Origin: Muraenolepis orangiensis
Taxonomy: Eukaryota > Chordata > Actinopteri > Gadiformes > Muraenolepididae
Direction: 5' to 3'
Assembly (NCBI GenBank): GCA_027704905.1
Contig: JANIIK010000774.1
Location: forward strand, 52,501-116,500
Length of the DNA stretch: 64,000 nucleotides
In this document: positions 1 through 11,829 of the stretch, in pieces
Numbering within the stretch: the first letter of the stretch is position 1
Layout of the letters: every line of letters starts with the position of its first letter
Program-made: the position numbers and the translations under genes
Notes under the pieces: model-generated
The model's database searches: none
What the model was told of the DNA's origin: nothing
Seen by the model: only the letters and a program-made list of their open reading frames with translations

Positions 1-299
1 TATTTTAAACATTATTCAACAACTGTACATTATTATAATATTACCATGCAAACTTTACTGTACACATTTACACTTTTAGATGCCAAATTGCTTTCGATCC
101 TGTACTTGTATACATTTGAATCTAATCTAATCTAATACACAATATGTACAGTGGTTAAATAGGACGTCAGAACAACTCCACTAGGTATCATGCATAGTTA
201 ATCATTTGATTATTGATATTTTCAAAACATAAAATCGAGTACACATAAATACATAGCTTTAGTTATCAACACAATGTGAAACGCCTTGGGACATTTTGG
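1..299. other. AT-rich sequence without a recognised gene
   Basis: A short TCTAATCTAA repeat lies near 120-137. No coding frame with plausible composition and no recognisable element is visible. If the signal-peptide exon at 527-602 is real, this stretch belongs to its first intron. Confidence 0.5.
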
Positions 300-349
<50 letters not shown>

Positions 350-418
350 AGTATATGTATATATATATAAGTATATGTATATATAGATAGATACAGACAG
401 ACAGATAGACAGATAGAT

Positions 419-450
<32 letters not shown>

Positions 451-480
451 CCATATATAGATATATATATACATGCATAT
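300..480. repeat. Compound TA / GATA / GACA microsatellite
   Basis: Alternating (TA)n with embedded ATATAC and a short GATA/GACA block (about 384-420). The Tyr/Ile-rich open frames that cross it on both strands come only from the dinucleotide. Confidence 0.95.
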
Positions 481-526
481 ACATTTGGTATATATAAATA
501 AAGTAATAAAGTAGTGATGAACGAAC

Positions 527-602
527 CTTCATTCCAGCTGTGGACTCGAACCACCGAGAGACAAAAATGGACCAAAACAACCAGCAGTACGAACCTCTTC
601 AT
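527..602 (-). CDS. Putative first coding exon with a signal peptide
   Basis: On the - strand an ATG at 602-600 opens 25 codons. They begin M-K-R-F and continue with a hydrophobic Val/Leu/Phe core, then a Ser-Val-Val-Arg-Val-His-Ser-Trp-Asn-Glu end, which fits a cleavable secretory signal. The frame meets a GT at 526-525 (AAG|GTTCGT), a fair splice donor that leaves phase 1. Downstream the frame runs into a TA microsatellite and turns into Tyr/Ile repeats, as an intron would. A promoter-like region lies just upstream (605-860). The product is not identified. The Trp-Asn-Glu after the signal resembles the mature N-terminus of SARAF, but the SARAF-like exons farther on are on the opposite strand. 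Confidence 0.4.
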
Positions 603-860
603 GTTGACTTTGATTATTATGAATATTATTATGAATATAATTATGAATAATATTATAAATACACACCGATACCTTTCCAAACGGTTTTAAAACTTCGACG
701 ACGAGGAGGCAACCGCCTGCAAAACATAAATAGGAGTTTCCGGGTGTGACGTCACATGTTTACGAATCCATTCGTAGTCTAGTCTAGTCGGCCAATTGGG
801 AGAGGCCACGCGACGTATTCTGACGTCGTGACGTAGCCACGTCTCCTAGTGGTACAATGG
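603..860 (-). promoter_or_regulatory. Promoter-like region with a palindromic CRE
   Basis: Upstream of the 602 start there is a full CRE palindrome TGACGTCA at 747-754, further GACGT half-sites at about 820-843 and a CCAAT motif near 791-796. GC content is higher than in the surrounding sequence. The placement fits a promoter for the leftward exon. Function is inferred from motifs only. Confidence 0.4.
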
Positions 861-890
861 GGGTACTGCATGGGGCTCCCCCTAGTGTTT

Positions 891-970
891 AAGGCCGTGT
901 TCCATTTCAGGGTCTGCAGCCTTAAGGCTGCAGTCTTAAGGCTGCAGACCCTGAAATGGAACACGGCCTT
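891..970. repeat. 80-bp near-perfect palindrome
   Basis: Two 36-bp arms (891-926 and 935-970) are exact reverse complements around an 8-base spacer. A (TG)n tract follows directly. It could extrude as a cruciform or give a stable RNA hairpin. No transposase or miRNA signature could be tied to it. Confidence 0.9.
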
Positions 971-1096
<126 letters not shown>

Positions 1097-1110
1097 GGTA
1101 TGTGCTAGTG

Positions 1111-1735
1111 CAGGGGTGTCAAACTCATTTTCACCCCGGGCCACATCAGCATTATGGTTGACCTAAAAGGGCCAGTTGTAACTGTAAGACTGTATAAATA
1201 TAACTAATACTTAACATATTAAATAACTGTCACTGCATTTGATTATTATTTATTGAAATGTACAAATATTATACATACATTAACATAAAGCAGGCACACT
1301 GTGTTAGAAATAAATCAGTAAACATTTGGCTGCATGAACACATACACCTGTAAACACACTGAATACATTGCTACACATACAAATATATGTAATTAACTCA
1401 AAATAACAATAAGGGTTGTCTCAGTTCACAACTATACTGGTCAAGTTCTGGGTGAAGTTGATGAGGTGATGCTGCTTGACCTTGAACACACCAAGTAGAT
1501 CCCTAGGACACCATATCACACACCATCCTCATCTTGATCATGTTCTGAAAATAACAAACACAAAACAAAATGCAAGCACAATCATTACATTGCACACATA
1601 TTACACTGTGCTTATTCATGGTTGAAAAACATTTTATTATATTTTTAATTCAGGTTTTTGAAAATGCTTACCTATTTTTTTTCTGGCCAGATGCCTGACA
1701 CCGTTTTCCCGTGGTCAGTCTGTCAATGTCTGGCT
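1111..1735 (+). mobile_element. hAT-type left end and AT-rich body, right end not found
   Basis: CAGGGGTGTCAAACTC at 1111 matches the terminal inverted repeat seen on many non-autonomous hAT elements of fishes. The text that follows (grey-area words such as GGGCCACATCAGC) is also typical. The body to 1735 is AT-rich with no gene. No matching CACCCCTG terminus was seen before the RT fragment that begins at 1736, so the element is probably truncated or interrupted. Confidence 0.5.
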
Positions 1736-3320
1736 TCAGGTCTTGTGCTGTAGCAATCCGTAGAACAGCGTGTCGGTGATGCGTGATCTGTCTCTAAGCC
1801 TATTTGTACGGCACTTGATACTGCGGTATCGCCTGCCTGACAGTAAAAGTGAGTACAGTTCGTAGCTGGGGTGGGCAATGTCTTTTATGATGCGTTTGGC
1901 CTTGGCCACGCACCGCTGATTGTATATATCCAGGAGGGAGGGGAGCTCACCTTCAACGATATACTGGGCCGTCCGCACCACCCTTTGAAGCGCTCTGCAC
2001 TCGAGTAGGGTGCAGTTTCCGTACCAGGCGGTGATACACCCTGTAAGAACACTCTCGATGGTGCCGTTATAGAATGTTCTCAGGATGCGGGGGCCCATGC
2101 TGAATTTCTTCAGACGCCTGAGGAAATACAGGCGTTGTTGGGCCCTTTTCACCACGTGTGTGGTGTGTGTGGACCATGTGAGCTCCTCGGAGATGTGCAC
2201 GCCGAGGAACTTGAAGCTGCTGACCCTCTCTACTGCAACACCGTCGATGGAGATAAGGCTGTGCTCTCCCCTCTGCTTCCTGAAGTCCATGATCAGCTCC
2301 TTGGTCTTCTTGACGTTGAGGGCGAGGCTGTTCTCCTGGCACCACTTCTCCAGCGATCCGACCTTCTCCCTGTAGGCTGTCTCGTCGTCGCCGGCGATCA
2401 GGCCCATCACTGTCGTATCGTCAGCAAACTTGATGATGACGTTGAAGCTGTGCATAGCCATGCAGTCGTGGGTGTAGAGGGAGTAGAGGAGAGGGCTCAG
2501 CACGCATCCCTGGGGGGCTCCCGTGTTGAGGGTCAGTGGCTCTGAGGTGGTGCTGCCCATCCTCACCACCTGGCGGCGGTCCGACAAGAGGTCCAGTATC
2601 CAGCTGCACGTGCATGGGGGCAAGCCTAGACCTCTAAGCTTGGTGTCGAGCTTGGCAGGAACTATCGTGTTGAACGCTGAGCTGTAGTCCACAAACAGCA
2701 TTCGCACATAACAGTTCTTTCCGTCCAGGTGGGAAAGGGCAGTGTGGAGGGCCATGGCAATTGTGTCGTCCGTGGATCTGTTTTGCCGATATGCAAATTG
2801 CCATGGGTCCAGCGTGGCAGGTAACACGGAGAAAATAAAGTCCTTGACCAACCTCTCGAAGCATTTGCTGACATTCGAGGTGAGGGCTACAGGTCTATAG
2901 TCATTCAGGCATGTTACCTTGGGTTGTTTAGGGACAGGCATGATGGTGGACATCTTGAAGACCGCGGACACAACAGCTTGGGACAGGGAGAGGTTGAATA
3001 TGTCTGCAAAGACTCCTGCCAGCTGGTCTGCGCATGCTCTGAGGACGCGGCCCGGGATGTCGTCGGGGCCTGCCGCCTTACGGATGTTCAGCCACTTGAA
3101 GGTGCGGCGCACATCCGCCTCCGAGATGCTCAGCAGGCTGGTCTCCTCAGGCGGCGCTGGCTTCGGCGGGCTGCCGTTCACGTCGAACCGAGCAAAAAAA
3201 GTATTTAGCTCTCCTGGGAGGGAGGTAGAGAAGTTCTCTACACAAATGGTTCTCCCTCTGAAGTTCGTTATCATCTGCAGCCCCTGCCACATACCCCTCG
3301 CGTCGTGGCTCTCGTATATT
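1736..3320 (-). CDS. LINE reverse transcriptase (CR1/Rex1-type, jockey superfamily), 5' truncated
   Basis: A 518-codon frame (1736-3292) carries a complete non-LTR RT without stops. Motif A is FVDYSSAFNTI, motif B GAPQGCVLSPLL and motif C IIKFADDT. A C-terminal region ends near the TAG at 1736. The frame stays open a little upstream of the first Met, to about 3320, where similarity stops. The endonuclease domain is absent, so this is a typical 5'-truncated insertion. The clade (Rex1/Babar versus L2) is judged from remembered motif style. The intact frame suggests modest age. Confidence 0.85.
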
Positions 3321-3374
3321 CCTCCCTATTACCGGAGCCAAAGGCGGCGTTACGCGCATGTAGGGCAGCGCGAA

Positions 3375-3552
3375 CATCGCCATCAATATATATCACTAAT
3401 ATATCATCATATATCACTTTATTACAGCAGGAAGAAGACTAAGATACTGTAGTCAACTCTGATCTGTGATGTATCATCAATATATATATCACTAATATAT
3501 AATCATATATCACTTTATTACAACAGGAAGAAGACTAAGATACTGTAGTCTG
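3375..3552. repeat. Tandem duplication of about 90 bp
   Basis: The segment CATCAATATATATCACTA through AGATACTGTAGTC at 3380-3453 recurs at 3477-3552 with a few changes. It is a simple tandem duplication with no coding content. Confidence 0.8.
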
Positions 3553-3559
3553 TAGTCAG

Positions 3560-3655
3560 TACAGGATGTAATCAGTACATGTATAATAGGTACATTGTCA
3601 GTACATTTACTTGGTATAATAGGTACATTGCCAGTACATACACTCAGTATTGGAC
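3560..3655. repeat. Minisatellite, left part (GGTACATTGTCAGTAC units)
   Basis: Degenerate units of about 35 bp contain AATAGGTACATTGTCAGTAC. The same units reappear at about 6818-6915, so the LINE fragments in between appear to have split one array. Confidence 0.75.
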
Positions 3656-4318
3656 TGCCTCAGTATCACACAGCATGTCAACCTCCCAACTCATAACAAA
3701 GGTCACATACTGGACTTACTCTACTGCACTGGCATCACTCCCACTAACCTTGCTGTCACAGAGTTCCCCATTTCTGACCATAAAGCTGTGATTTTTTTAA
3801 TCTAAAGCCAAAGAACAACAGTCCATCACCTTCAGAAACATTAAACCTATTAACCCCACAGATTTCACCACCCTGATTAACTCCTACCCCATTCCTCCCC
3901 CATCCTCCCACACTACTGACCTGGTGAATCACTATAATAACTGTCTCTCCTCTTCCCTCACTGCCCTGGCTCCCTTGAAAACTCACAAAGTTTCATTCAC
4001 CCACTCCGCCCCCTGGTTTACCTCTGAGCTCCGTCAACTCAAAACCACAGGGTGCCGACTGGAGTGGCTGTGCAAAAACACCGGACTCTCAGTTCACACC
4101 CAAATGTACTCAGATCACCTTCATCACTATAAAAACGTGCTTTCCAATGCCAAATCCTCCTATAACTCCAACCTCATCAGCACTGGTAACAACAGAGTTC
4201 TCTTCTCCACAGTCAGACACCTACTTCATTCTAAAATTAACACCATTCACCTACAGCTGGCCTCATCATGCACCTCCTCAAGTGATCCACCCTGGATGGT
4301 TACCACTGGCCAACCACT
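3656..4318 (+). pseudogene. L2-type LINE fragment (endonuclease end and EN-RT linker)
   Basis: The + strand frames decode first an endonuclease C-terminus (THNKGHILDL then ISDHKAV) and then, after a frameshift near 3795, a linker rich in HSAPWFTSELRQLK and MYSDHLHHYK. Both are typical of fish L2/Maui LINEs. It lacks the N-terminal endonuclease and all of the RT, and stops at the junction with the next LINE. It is a dead internal fragment. Confidence 0.75.
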
Positions 4319-6806
4319 CTCACACTCAACGAAGGAGTCCACGACGCCCCTGTACTCCTCATCATTTCCCTCACTGACAAAACCAACAATTGCAGAGTCG
4401 TCCGAGAACTTCTGCAGATGGCAGGACTCTGAGTTGAACTGAAAATCTGAGGTGTACAGGGTGAACAGGAATGGGGAAAGAACCGTTCACTGTGGAGCAC
4501 CAGTGCTGCGGACCACAGTGTCAGACACACAGTCCTGCAGTCTGACAAACTGTGGACGACCCGTCAAATAGTCTGTAATCCAGGAAACCAGGGAAGAGTC
4601 CACCTTCATCGCCGTCAGCTTACTCCCCAGCAGGGCAGGCCGGATGGTGTTGAACGCACTGGAGAAGTCAAAAAACATGATTCTCACAGTGCTCCCGGGT
4701 CTGTCCAAGTGGGCGTAGGCACGATGAAGCAGGAAGATGATGGCGTCCTCCACTCCCAGTTTCGGCTGGTAGGCAAACTGAAGAGGGTCCAGCGATGATC
4801 TGACCGGGGGCCGAAGAAGCGACAGGACCAGCCTTTCAAAGGACTTCAGCGCCACCGGTCTGTAGTCATTTGAGGTGCTGGGATGTGCCTTCTTCGGAAC
4901 CGGCACCAGGCAGGATGTCTTCCACAGCACAGGGACCCTCTCCAGTCTCATGCTCAGGTTGAAGATGTACTGCAGGACTCCACTCAGCTGGGCAGCACAA
5001 GTTTTGAGGACCCTCGGGCTGACGCCGTCAGGACCAGCAGCCTTGCCTGGGTGGAGCCTGCACAGCACTTTCCTCACCTGCTCAGCTGTGAAGGTCTGTG
5101 TGCCGTGTGTGGGGGCAGGAAGAGTCTCTGTTGTGTTGAAGGGGGAGGGGTGAGGTAGTGGTGGTGGTGGAGAGAGAACAGGTATGTTGTCACTGGAGAG
5201 GGATGGTGGGGGAGGGGGGACAGCAGAGCTGGCGGGCTGGAGGGGAATTGTTGTAGAGGTGCTGGGGGAGGGGGGGTAGACGGGAGCCCACTCATTGAAT
5301 CTATTGAAAAACAAATTAAACTCGTTGGCCCGGTCAGGACCCCCCCCTATTGACTGGCTACCAGGTTGTTTGTAGCCAGTGATGCTCCTCATGCCACTCC
5401 ACACATCCTTCAGGATGTTCTGCTGGAGTTTGTGCTCCAGCTTCCTCCTGTAGTTGTCTTTGCCCTGCTGTATCCTCTCCTTCAGCTCCTTCTGAACCCG
5501 CCTCATCTGCTCCCTGTCCCCGTCTCTGAAGGCCCTCTTCTTCTCATTGAGCAGGACCTTGACGTCTCGGGTGACCCACGGCTTGTTGTTGGGGAAACAG
5601 CGCACAGTCTCTGTGGGAACAACACTGTCCACACAGAAGTTGATGTACCCTATTATACATTCCGTGAGATCATCAAGGTTCTCTCCATGCAAATCACAGA
5701 GGAAATCCCAGTCTGTTGACTCAAAGCAGCCCCGCAAGTCCTCGCTGGACTAGAGGCATATACAGGGGCTGAAGGTGGATGAGGTTGTGGTCTGACCTTC
5801 CAAGAGGAGGAAGGGCAGTGGCGCTGTATGCCTCCTTAACATTGGCATACAGCAGGTCCAGTGTCTTGTTTTCCCTGGTGGGACAGTCCACAAACTGCTT
5901 GAAGGTGGGCAGTGTTGCAGCCAGAGTCACGTGGTTGAAGTCCCCAGATATCACGATGAATGCTTCAGGGTGCTGTGTCTGAAGTCTCGCGACGACGGAG
6001 TGGATGACGTCAGACGCGAGCGCCGCGTTTGCCGACGGTGGAATGTAAACAACAACAAGAAGCACGAGGGAGAACTCTCGCGGCAGATAGTATGGCCGCA
6101 GACTCAAGGCCAGCAGTTCAATGTCCGGGCTACACACACATTCCTTCACAGTAACATGTCCAGGGTTACACCACTTGTTGTTAACGAGAATAGCAAGTCC
6201 CCCACCTTTCCTCTTGCCACTCTCCCGGTGCGTCCTGTCCACCCGGACGGTCAGAAAGCCGTCCGCGGTAACATTGGAGTCCGGGGTGTCCTCGTGGAGC
6301 CACGTCTCCATGAAACAAAACACGCTGCTCTCCCGGTACACCCGCTGGGTCCTCACCAGGCCCGCTAGCTCGTCCATCTTGTTCGCTAGCGACCTCACGT
6401 TCCCCATGGTGATTGAAGGGAGATATGGTTTATATCTCCGCTTCCTCTCCCGCTGTTTACGTCCAGCCTTGCGTCCCCTGTATGTCCTCCTCAGCTCCCT
6501 GGGGAGGTTGGGGATGTAGGGCCTCTCCCGTAGCAACGAGGTCTGTTGTAGCGACAACAGCTGACTCCGCGCGTAGACAATGGCTCCGCCGTAATGTTGA
6601 GCCGCGACGGAGACGCGGTTCAGTAACAGTGTCCCCAGAATGATTAACACGGCAAAAACTTCCCTAAACATAGTTGGCTGAGGGTTGCACAACTACTTAA
6701 CGAAAAACAATACTAAAAACAACAATAATATAAGAATAAATAACTAAAAGTAAGAGGGGAGGGGGAGCAACTGTTGCTGGCTGCCGCTCGTCGCAGCGCC
6801 GGAAGT
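4319..6806 (-). pseudogene. CR1/Rex1-type LINE, 5' complete, 3' deleted and frame-broken
   Basis: This is a diverged sister of the element at 30388-33790. It reads leftward from a 5' leader (to about 6806) into an endonuclease frame (5721-6692) and a linker plus partial RT (4487-5737). A deletion of about 48 bp at the EN-linker boundary near 5745 breaks the frame, and 12 bp are missing in the RT near 4848. A stop lies near 4440. The copy ends inside the RT palm at about 4319, so motif C and the C-terminus are lost. It still has the TLDLLYANVK endonuclease segment that the longer sister lacks. Confidence 0.88.
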
Positions 6807-6810
6807 AGAA

Positions 6811-6916
6811 GTCAGGTACATTGGTACATAGATACATTGTCAGTACTTGTACTAAGTAGAATAGGTACATTGTCAGTACTTGTCAGTACTTGTACTCATT
6901 AGAAGAGGTACATTCT
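6811..6916. repeat. Minisatellite, right part
   Basis: Units of GGTACATTGTCAGTACTTGTACT with small changes continue the array at 3560-3655. They run up to the LTR start at 6917. Confidence 0.75.
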
Positions 6917-7435
6917 TGTCACGTTCCAACCCAGCTCTTCCCGCTCCCAGTCCTGGATCTCTGCTGGCTTCCTGGATCCGCAATGTCACCGGACTCCGTT
7001 CCGAAATCGCACTCCATGTTTTCCCTGTCAGCCGTTTCACACTGAACTCACCTGTTGTCAATCGCTCCTCATTTACCAAGCTGTATTCAAGCCATGTCTG
7101 TTGTGTTACTCAATGCTTGATTATCACCCTGATTTTCCGAAAGCATCACGTTCGTATCAAATTAAGTTCATTGTGTTCTGTCTATTGATCCGCCGTGTTT
7201 TGACCCTCACCTGGAGAACAACCTTGTTTTTGCCTCTGCGTTTTTGTACCTCTGCCTCAACCCTCGACCTCCTGTTGACGACCTCTGCTTGCCTTGACCA
7301 CGTTTCTGGATTTGCCCTGTCTGTACCTTTTGCCTTTTGCTGGCGTTAATCGGCGTGTGTGCCGATCATTAAATACCTGTTCTTCCTGGCTTCTGTCACT
7401 CTGCTTTCGGGTCCTACCTCTACCCTGCCCTGACA
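6917..7435 (+). mobile_element. Solo LTR, Gypsy-like
   Basis: The segment begins TGTCACG and ends CCCTGACA. It contains a GATCATTAAATA core followed by a pyrimidine-rich tail (CTGCTTTCGGGTCC), as in many fish Ty3/Gypsy LTRs. The flanks CATTC and CATCC agree at four of five positions and could be the target duplication. No internal region or second LTR adjoins, so it is a solo LTR. Orientation is from the poly(A)-like AATAAA/TTAAATA placement and is uncertain. Confidence 0.6.
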
Positions 7436-7904
7436 CATCCTTGGTCGTGTTGGTTTGTTTGCATTTCATTCTGTAGTTGCACAAAGGGCATCGGTTTTTC
7501 CTCACCAACAGTCTCTCCCTCTGGAGCCATCTTTTTAGGCGTTTACCACCTCTAGCTGTCTTCTTGTCAATATCATATTACTGAAAAATACAAACAATTT
7601 AAAATGTAACAGACCAGATGCAGTTGTACCGTTATTTTGTTTTGACTTTTCTAACAATAAGTCGTTCTAATCATTTACTTTAGATTAGTCTTTACCAGAG
7701 TCAGGATAAAGGACACTACTGCTGGTCAGTACGCTGTTAAGTTGGACACTACTAACATTACGCGTTTACAGGAGTCACAGCTTTTCCCACTTCTCTCATC
7801 CATAACGAAATGTAACGTTAACTTAACCCCACAGAGCATATTCAGTTTGTCACTGCGCACATCTTAAAGAGGGTGGTTGAATGTTTTTGCAGTTGCCTGT
7901 TATA
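7436..7904. other. No recognised element; small - strand open frame beside the solo LTR
   Basis: An ATG in a good context (AAGATGGCTCC on the - strand, about 7531) opens an Asp/Glu/Gln-rich frame of some 30 codons that runs into the LTR. No family is recognised and it may be chance. The remainder is ordinary AT-balanced sequence. Confidence 0.25.
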
Positions 7905-8440
7905 CCTGTTATGCCTGCAAGGTTCGCAACCACCCTGGGCTCCATCTTGTCTCCACCCTACCGTCCGGTCGCCGGTTCCACAGCATCCATACAACGACTA
8001 CCAGGTTCAAGGATAGTTTTTATCCAGAGGCAGTGACCTACTGAACTGCTAGGAGTGCTGCCACTATCATAACATTGTCATTAACATTACATACTGTAAT
8101 ACTTTGCTGGACTTTCTGGACTCATTACAGTTACTGCACTGTTCTGCCTTGTACTGTACTGTATTTGTGATGCTGATGCACTACTGGCACTTTAAAATGC
8201 TTTTTAAATGTTTTTCTGCACAATTCAACACACACTCCATCAGTCACTTTATTGTTGTTTTTATTGTCATTTTAATTGTGTACAGTATTGTTACAGTACA
8301 GTGTAAGTATAGTACATAGTAGTATATTGTGTTAAATTGTAGCATAAATTCAAACTGCAGGAGGGAATGGGGAGTTAACATTCCATTCTACTTGTTGCAT
8401 ATGGCAAATACAAATCTTGAATCTTGAACCTTGAATGAAG
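7905..8440 (+). mobile_element. 3' end of a LINE, 5' truncated
   Basis: The first 120 bases decode a LINE C-terminus (YRPVAGSTASIQRL then FIQRQ and a stop). A 3'UTR follows and ends in a short tandem tail of CTTGAATCTTGAAC units (8415-8437). Such tails mark the 3' end of CR1/L2-group LINEs. Only the last part of the element is present. Confidence 0.75.
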
Positions 8441-9013
8441 GAGCAAGTAGGGGTCAGAGGTCATTAAGTAGCAGGTAGGGGTCAGGGCTCATTAAGGAGC
8501 AGGTAGGGATTACAGGTCCTTATGAAGCAGGTAGGGGTCAGAGGTCATTAAAGAGCAAGAAGGGCTTAGAGGTCATTAAGGAAAGGTAGGGGTCGGAGGT
8601 CATTGAGGAGCAGGTATGGGTTAGAGGTCATTAAGGAGCATAAAGGAGTTAGAGGTCATAAGTCAAGTCAAGTCAAGTTTATTGTCACAGAGCAGTTATA
8701 AAAATAGAATAAAAATAGAATAAAGTTCAAAAATAAAAATGAGGAAAAAAAGGAGCTTAGATAAAGGAGCAGGTAGGGGTTAGAGGTCATTAAGTAGCAG
8801 GTAGGGGTTAGAGGTCATTAAGTAGCAGGTATGGGTCAGAGGTCATTAAGGAGCAGGTAGGGATTAGAGGTCATCAAGGAGCAGGTAGGGGTTAGAGGTC
8901 ATTAAGGAGCAAGTAGAGGTTAGATGTCATTAAGGAGCAGGTCGGGGTCAGAGGTCATTAAGGAGCAGGTATGGGTCAGAGGTCATTAAGGAGCAGGTAG
9001 GGGTCAGAGGTCT
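8441..9013. repeat. 28-bp minisatellite (AAGGAGCAGGTAGGGGTCAGAGGTCATT)
   Basis: About 18 degenerate copies of a unit built from GGAGCAGGTAGGGG and TTAGAGGTCATTAA. The array is interrupted at about 8660-8757 by a LINE tail. Non-coding. Confidence 0.93.
8660..8757 (-). mobile_element. LINE 3' tail inside the minisatellite
   Basis: AAGTCAAGTCAAGTCAAG then TTTATTGTCAC is the reverse complement of a LINE/SINE 3' terminus with a short tandem tail. An A-rich stretch (AAAAATAGAAT repeats) follows, and then the minisatellite resumes. Only about 100 bp were inserted. Confidence 0.6.
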
Positions 9014-9057
9014 TTAACACTGGAAGAGCTGTCGAAGGGTCAAATGACAGTTGTGAG

Positions 9058-9454
<397 letters not shown>

Positions 9455-9476
9455 TGCATTTCCGGGGCTGTAATTA

Positions 9477-9666
<190 letters not shown>

Positions 9667-9714
9667 AGATATGAAGACGGGAGAAATTCACTAATATCAG
9701 AACCTAAACTAAAT

Positions 9715-9995
9715 TGGCAAAATGCATGGAACTCCCTAAATTAATTGAGAGAGAAAAGCAGACAAATTCCTGGAAGCCAAGAGATGTCATCACTGTGATC
9801 TGCAAGAAACTGAAACTAAAATGAATTTCCTGCTGTCCTGCCCAACATATAACATCATTAGGGAAGAATACTACCCAAAATTTGAGGTATTTGTCAGAAC
9901 AAAAGAACAAAAGCTAACATTTGTTTTTGGAGAGGAAGAAAAATCTATGCCACTTGAAGCAACGTTTGTAACAGCATGTCACAACCTATGCAGGG
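9715..9995 (+). pseudogene. LINE C-terminal fragment with a Cys-His knuckle
   Basis: The + frame ending before 10078 shows CHHCDLQETETKMNFLL followed by a CP-containing segment and a hydrophilic tail ending VTACHNL. The C-x2-C...H/L...CP pattern resembles the zinc-knuckle-like end of several LINE ORF2 proteins in fishes. It has no RT attached. It is a fragment. Confidence 0.4.
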
Positions 9996-10039
9996 ATAGC
10001 CATTCTATTCAAATGCTAATTATATTCAAAGTACATTTC

Positions 10040-10312
10040 AAATATGAAATGTACTGGCCAGGGGGAGGGGAGGTGTGAAACGACAGCGCGCCTTGGTGGG
10101 GAACAATTGTTCATCAACAGTTATGTTCTCCCCAGGTGTGTAAGAAGCAGTGCTGTTTTTCACAAATCTATCAAATGTCTCTGATATCATGGCAAATTTG
10201 TCCTCCAGAAGGCGGGCAGCCCTTATGCTCTTGTCATCAAAGCGTAGATAGCGCATGATATCTCTGAATTTCTGGCGAGACATTGTCTCCTTGAAAACAG
10301 GATTTCCCATTT
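10040..10312 (-). pseudogene. piggyBac (PGBD4-like) transposase fragment
   Basis: A 90-codon frame reads SRQKFRDIMRYLRFDD, then LLEDKFAMI and GENITVDEQLFPTKARCRF. This is the conserved N-terminal part of the piggyBac DDE domain, and the Asp in VDEQL is the first catalytic residue of the family. The remainder of the transposase is missing. A second, shorter copy of its 3' part is duplicated at 10387-10592. Confidence 0.85.
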
Positions 10313-10386
10313 CAGCAGACCAGAAGTCCTCCAGTTTCTGGCTGTGTGTGTATGCAGGCTTGTGTGTATGCAGGCTTGGTGTATGC

Positions 10387-10592
10387 AGGGATAGGCATTC
10401 TATTCAATTGCTAATTATATTCAAAGCACATTTCAAATGCGAAATGTACTGGCCAGGGGGAGGGGAGGTGTGAAACGACAGCGCGCCTTGGTGGGGAACA
10501 ATTGTTCATCAACAGTTATGTTCTCCCCAGGCATGTAAGAAGCAGTGCTGTTTTCACAAATCTATCAAATGTCTCTGATATCATGGCAAAAT
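10387..10592. repeat. Direct duplication of 9996-10193
   Basis: The stretch from CAGGGATAG through CATGGCAAA at 9992-10193 recurs here with about 5 percent differences, about 394 bp downstream. It includes the 3' end of the transposase fragment, so it arose after or with decay of the element. Confidence 0.88.
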
Positions 10593-11395
10593 GACAATGG
10601 AATGCATGACTGAGCATCCACATGATGTTCAAAGCCAACATCTATGGGTGGATAGAATTTTCTCATGGACTGATGATGTCAGAGGTCTGAAACTTTGTGT
10701 GTGTACATATTACCTTTTGTAATGGCCCAAATTAATTTAGTAATGTTTTGACTTTTTATTTTTTATTTATGCACGATTCAAATGTTTACTGCAGTGTTAC
10801 AAGGAAGCCCTATCAAATCCACCAAATTGACATAACATTTTGTTTTTTTCTAATATCTGTAACTAGTATAAATCCACTTTTTATTGTAATGATAATAGAC
10901 AACCCACGTTTGTGGATAGCATAGGCAATTATCTGGTATTCCATTGAAAAATGCCAAACAATAACTTATTTTCATATTTTAGGTCCTCTTTGTAACCGGT
11001 TTTTCACACAAGCTTGAAATAGGCCAACATTTACACAAGGCTTTCATCTAAAGCATGTCCACACCCTTTTAAATCATGCTGTATACTTTACACCATGAAT
11101 TGTATGACCCCTCTCTTGACATCTCTTCATATCCTCTATCTCTCTATCAACCACATATCACATACCACATATCAACATTTTATCACAGAGTGCCACAAGC
11201 TAGGTAGCCTGATTGAATAGCACAATGACAGTAGGCCTATGTTCTATCCACAAACAAACAGATTCCAAACAAGAGGCGCCATCTAGTGATCATTATGTGC
11301 AAATGCACAGCCTCTCATTCAAATTACTTTGGGTCATTCGACCCCTCTTGTGGCGCTTGCAATAGGTAAAAATGGCCCGGCATTTCTAGTGTTAA
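10593..11395. other. Non-coding right half of the piggyBac-type element
   Basis: AT-rich sequence without a frame of note. It ends in the subterminal GGTCATTCGACC word and the TTAA at 11392-11395. Confidence 0.4.
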
Positions 11396-11486
11396 TGACA
11401 CGTCCAGACCTGGTCTGAACCAGTCCCGGTGTTTGTTCAGGTTTTGCGACCCCACCTGGACTCAGACAACCAGTCACTGGACTGGT

Positions 11487-11800
11487 TCACTGGGGAACCA
11501 CCCCAGTACTCCCTGCGGCTGCAGGTGAGTCGGTTTGGGCAGGACGAGGCGTTGGTACCGTCCCGAGATGGCGACGGTTCCGCCGCAGCACTGCTCCTCC
11601 CTGTGTGTTGATGAGGTATGACCTTGGGGTGATACCCTCATCCTTCAAAACCACCGCTGGTGTCGTCCAAGCCTTTTCCTGATCCAGCTTGGTGTGGACC
11701 GTTTCTCCTCGCTGTAGAGGCGGTAAAGGCCTGGCCCCATGGTGGCGTTTCCTGATCCCGAAAAGGTGGAGGCGATTCGACAACTAGCGCCACCTGGAAA
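11487..11800 (-). pseudogene. Gypsy integrase C-terminal region
   Basis: The - strand frame shows FGIRKRHHGARPLPPLQRGE followed by VLKDEG, PRSYLI and VLRRNRRHL. This is the tail of Gypsy integrases in which a basic segment follows the core. It has the opposite orientation to the core at 12600-13100. Confidence 0.7.
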
Positions 11801-11829
11801 CGTACAGGAGCTAAAATGAGTGCTGGGGA

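Noticed and set aside
2067..2615. Several overlapping frames of 60-140 codons on both strands
   Set aside because: Shadows of the LINE RT reading frame.
8441..9013. Regularly spaced repeats that could suggest a CRISPR array
   Set aside because: Units are contiguous and degenerate without unique spacers, in a eukaryotic setting; a minisatellite.
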